Part shown: positions 61,338 through 64,000 of the stretch, piece by piece
Numbering within the stretch: position 1 is the first letter of the stretch
How the letters are laid out: every line of letters begins with the position of its first letter
From: Riemerella anatipestifer_E
GTDB taxonomy: Bacteria > Bacteroidota > Bacteroidia > Flavobacteriales > Weeksellaceae
Reading direction: 5' to 3'
Assembly: GCF_009932355.1 (NCBI RefSeq)
Contig: NZ_LEKU01000010.1
Coordinates: 1-64,000 of the forward strand
Length of the DNA: 64,000 nt
Position numbers and translations under genes: made by a program
Notes under the pieces: model-generated
Seen by the model: only the letters and a program-made list of their open reading frames with translations
What the model was told of the DNA's origin: nothing
Databases searched by the model: none

Positions 61338-64000
61338 ATGAATACACAAGCCTTTGTTAATCGTCACATTAGTCTTAACGAGCAAGACACACAGGCGATG
61401 CTTTCCAAGATAGGAGTATCTTCAATAGAGGAGCTCATTTCTCAAACCATACCAGCGGATATTAGAACGGACAAAGATTTAAGCATTTCAGAACCCTTAT
61501 CGGAGTACGAAATGCTTTCTCATTCTAAGGAGTTAGCCTCTAAGAATTATCTTTTTGATAATTACATTGGGTTTGGTTATCACAATGTTATACTACCATC
61601 GGTAATTCAGAGAAATATTTTAGAAAATCCTAGTTGGTACACGGCTTATACTCCATATCAGGCAGAGATAGCACAAGGTAGGCTAGAAGCACTACTTAAC
61701 TTCCAAACAGTGGTATCTTCATTAACGGGCTTCCCTTTAGCTAATGCCTCTTTATTAGATGAAGGTACAGCAGCGGCAGAGGCTATGCATATGTTCTTTG
61801 AAAACCGAACTAGAGAGCAGAAAAAAGCAGAAGCTAATCGTTTTTTTGTGTCAGAGTTGGTGTTACCGCAGACGGTAGCTGTACTTCAAACTAAAGCAGA
61901 TGGACTAGGGATAGAAATCGTAGTAGGTTGCCACGAGAAAGAAAATCTAAACGAAGGCTTTTTTGGTGTGCTACTTCAGTATCCAGGTAAAAACGGAGTG
62001 GTATTAGACTATACAGACTCTATTGCTAAGTATAAAGAAAACAATCTACAAGTAGCGGTGGCTTGTGACCCAATGGCATTGGTTAAGCTGAAATCTCCTG
62101 CCTCTATGGGTGCGGATTGTGCGGTAGGTACGACACAGAGATTTGGTATTCCTATGGGATATGGTGGTCCACACGCAGCATTTTTTGCTTGTCAAGAATC
62201 TTACAAGAGAGATATACCTGGTAGAATTATAGGGGTTTCTCAAGATATGTACGGTAAGAGAGCGTTAAGAATGGCGTTACAGACTAGAGAACAACATATC
62301 AAAAGAGAAAAAGCGACTTCTAACATCTGTACAGCACAGGTTCTTTTGGCGGTAATGGCAGGAATGTACTGTGTGTATCACGGACCTAAAGGTCTAGAGT
62401 TTATTGCAGATCAAATTCATTATAAAGCGAATGCACTTGCGGAGTCTTTAAAGATGTTAGGTTATCAAGTAGTAGAAGAAGCAAGTTTTGATACTGTTAA
62501 AATAGCATTGTCAGAGGAAGAAAAACTCAACTTGATGATGCTAATGAGAGGTCAGAGTATCAACCTAAACTACTTTACCGAAGGCATCGTAAGTATAGCA
62601 CTCAATGAGGCTTGTACTGAAGATAAGTTACAAAAATTATTAGATGCTTTTGCAAACTTTAAAGCGAAGCAAAGTTTCAAAATCAATATAAAAGAAGCGT
62701 GTACTTTACCTAAAGACTTATTAAGAACAGACGAAATCTTGAAAGATGAAGTCTTCAATAAGTACCATACAGAAACAGAGCTGATGCGTTATATCAAGAG
62801 ATTAGAGAGAAAGGATTTATCTCTAACTCACTCTATGATTTCGCTAGGTTCTTGTACAATGAAACTGAATGCTGCTACTGAAATGTTACCATTATCTTGG
62901 GCAGAATGGGGTAGTGTTCACCCATTTGTACCTACGGAACAAGCAGGAGGTTATCAGTTATTGATTAAAGAATTAGAAAAAGATTTAGCAGAAATTACAG
63001 GTTTTGCAGGAACTTCTTTACAGCCTAACTCTGGAGCTCAAGGCGAGTATGCGGGGCTTATGGTCATTCGTGAATATCACAAATCTAGAGGAGAGGGGCA
63101 TAGAAATATCGTGTTAATTCCTCAGTCTGCTCACGGTACCAACCCAGCATCGGCAGTAATGGCAGGTATGAAAGTGGTTGTAGTGAAAAACCTAGAGAAC
63201 GGAGAAATAGATTTTGAAGACTTTAAAGCTAAGGCAGAAGAACACCGCGAAAACCTTTCTGCGGTAATGATTACTTATCCTTCTACTTATGGTTTCTTTG
63301 ACGCTAACATCAGACAAATTACCAGTTTAGTACACCAATATGGAGGACAAGTTTATATGGATGGGGCAAATATGAATGCTCAAGTAGGCTTTACAAGTCC
63401 TGGGCTTATTGGAGCAGATGTGTGCCATCTTAACCTTCATAAAACATTTGCAATTCCTCACGGTGGAGGAGGTCCAGGGGTAGGACCTATCTGTGTAGCA
63501 GAACATTTGGTTCCGTTTTTACCGTCTAATCCTAACATAGGGGTAGGTGGTTCACAGGCAATTCAGGCAATTTCTTCTGCACCTTATGGGTCGTCATTAG
63601 TGCTTAATATCTCGTATGCTTATATCAAGATGTTGGGAGCTCAAGGTCTTAAAAAGGCTACGGAACACGCCATACTTAATGCCAACTATCTAAAAGATGT
63701 TCTAAAGGAACATTTCCCTATTCTTTATACTAATGCTCAGGGCAGAGTAGCACATGAGTGTATTGTGGACTTCCGCCAGTTTAAGACACTAGGTATAGAA
63801 GTAGCCGATGTTGCTAAACGATTGATGGACTACGGTTTCCATGCACCTACGGTAAGTTTCCCTGTGGCAGGTACGCTGATGATAGAGCCAACCGAATCTG
63901 AAAGTAAGGCTGAACTAGACCGTTTTGCAGAAGCTCTTATTTCTATTAAGAAAGAGATAGAAGAAATAGCTAACGGACAAGCTGATGCTCAAAATAATGT
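61338..64000 (+). CDS. gcvP: Glycine dehydrogenase (decarboxylating), P protein, 3'-truncated by window edge
   Basis: 887 codons of an expected roughly 950, with no stop before the window edge. It decarboxylates glycine in the glycine cleavage system using PLP. ENPSWYTAYTPYQAEIAQGRL (near residue 95), ATSNICTAQVL, LGSCTMKLNAATEM and the PLP-lysine motif LNLHKTFAIPHGGGGPG (near residue 697) are diagnostic, and QSAHGTNPASAVMAG is conserved. ATG 61338 gives the family start MNTQAFVNRHIS. The frame reads through cleanly where I checked it. No gcvT or gcvH is in the window. Confidence 0.95.
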   Translation, partial: MNTQAFVNRHISLNEQDTQAMLSKIGVSSIEELISQTIPADIRTDKDLSISEPLSEYEMLSHSKELASKNYLFDNYIGFGYHNVILPSVIQRNILENPSWYTAYTPYQAEIAQGRLEALLNFQTVVSSLTGFPLANASLLDEGTAAAEAMHMFFENRTREQKKAEANRFFVSELVLPQTVAVLQTKADGLGIEIVVGCHEKENLNEGFFGVLLQYPGKNGVVLDYTDSIAKYKENNLQVAVACDPMALVKLKSPASMGADCAVGTTQRFGIPMGYGGPHAAFFACQESYKRDIPGRIIGVSQDMYGKRALRMALQTREQHIKREKATSNICTAQVLLAVMAGMYCVYHGPKGLEFIADQIHYKANALAESLKMLGYQVVEEASFDTVKIALSEEEKLNLMMLMRGQSINLNYFTEGIVSIALNEACTEDKLQKLLDAFANFKAKQSFKINIKEACTLPKDLLRTDEILKDEVFNKYHTETELMRYIKRLERKDLSLTHSMISLGSCTMKLNAATEMLPLSWAEWGSVHPFVPTEQAGGYQLLIKELEKDLAEITGFAGTSLQPNSGAQGEYAGLMVIREYHKSRGEGHRNIVLIPQSAHGTNPASAVMAGMKVVVVKNLENGEIDFEDFKAKAEEHRENLSAVMITYPSTYGFFDANIRQITSLVHQYGGQVYMDGANMNAQVGFTSPGLIGADVCHLNLHKTFAIPHGGGGPGVGPICVAEHLVPFLPSNPNIGVGGSQAIQAISSAPYGSSLVLNISYAYIKMLGAQGLKKATEHAILNANYLKDVLKEHFPILYTNAQGRVAHECIVDFRQFKTLGIEVADVAKRLMDYGFHAPTVSFPVAGTLMIEPTESESKAELDRFAEALISIKKEIEEIANGQADAQNN

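Overview
The window looks like a chromosomal segment of a flavobacterium in the Weeksellaceae (Riemerella/Chryseobacterium group). I base this on the AT-rich sequence, the Bacteroidetes promoter element TAnnTTTG upstream of many genes, and lineage-typical families (GLPGLI, DUF4292, DUF4254, DUF2851, DUF3810, DUF4469, BshA). The IS982-type transposase N-terminus at the left edge resembles ISRa1 of Riemerella anatipestifer, so that species is my best guess. This is recall, not a search result.

Layout: 1-181 is the end of an IS982-family element. 277-6147 is the tail of a surface-glycan locus: epimerase, hexapeptide acyltransferase, two glycosyltransferases, a Wzx-like flippase and a sugar nucleotidyltransferase. 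6204-15825 is a run of mostly same-strand genes: DUF4292 lipoprotein, EnvC-like murein hydrolase activator, two tandem tatA genes, DUF4254, a lipoprotein, ribA, a GH3 glycosidase, bshA (bacillithiol), DUF2851, a PspC protein and a GNAT protein. 15964-19733 (minus) holds a DUF3810 membrane protein, a FucP-type sugar transporter, a PlsC acyltransferase and a GtrA protein. 19849-25243 (plus) holds an outer-membrane receptor, a BadF-type sugar kinase and malic enzyme. 25323-28699 (minus) holds guaB and an MsbA-like exporter.

28700-29277 has no conventional gene. It contains a strong promoter, a long AC dinucleotide tract inside a short ORF, and a terminator-like hairpin. Two exported tail-fibre-like surface proteins follow (29278-32079), then an HU-like/DUF4469 protein and two large hairpins. 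33166-36588 (minus) carries a sulfur-detoxification cluster resembling the staphylococcal cst genes (TauE, persulfide dioxygenase-rhodanese, rhodanese). 36659-45635 has a Gre-like factor, a HerA-like ATPase, a DnaQ exonuclease with a degenerate GIY-YIG-like tail, recN, a GLPGLI protein, a small barrel protein, a membrane zinc peptidase, an acetyltransferase-like protein and a 59-residue membrane protein.

45759-58922 is a complete 14-gene nuoA-N operon for respiratory complex I. Then come tpx, an NAD(P)-binding protein, a membrane-anchored J-domain protein, a tiny cysteine/lysine-rich protein on the minus strand, a structured repeat-like element, and the first 887 codons of gcvP, which runs off the right edge.

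The most noteworthy points are the AC-repeat switch candidate, promoters that abut start codons (possible leaderless mRNAs), the small Cys-rich protein, the structured element before gcvP, and the degenerate GIY-YIG fusion. No CRISPR array, rRNA or tRNA was seen.
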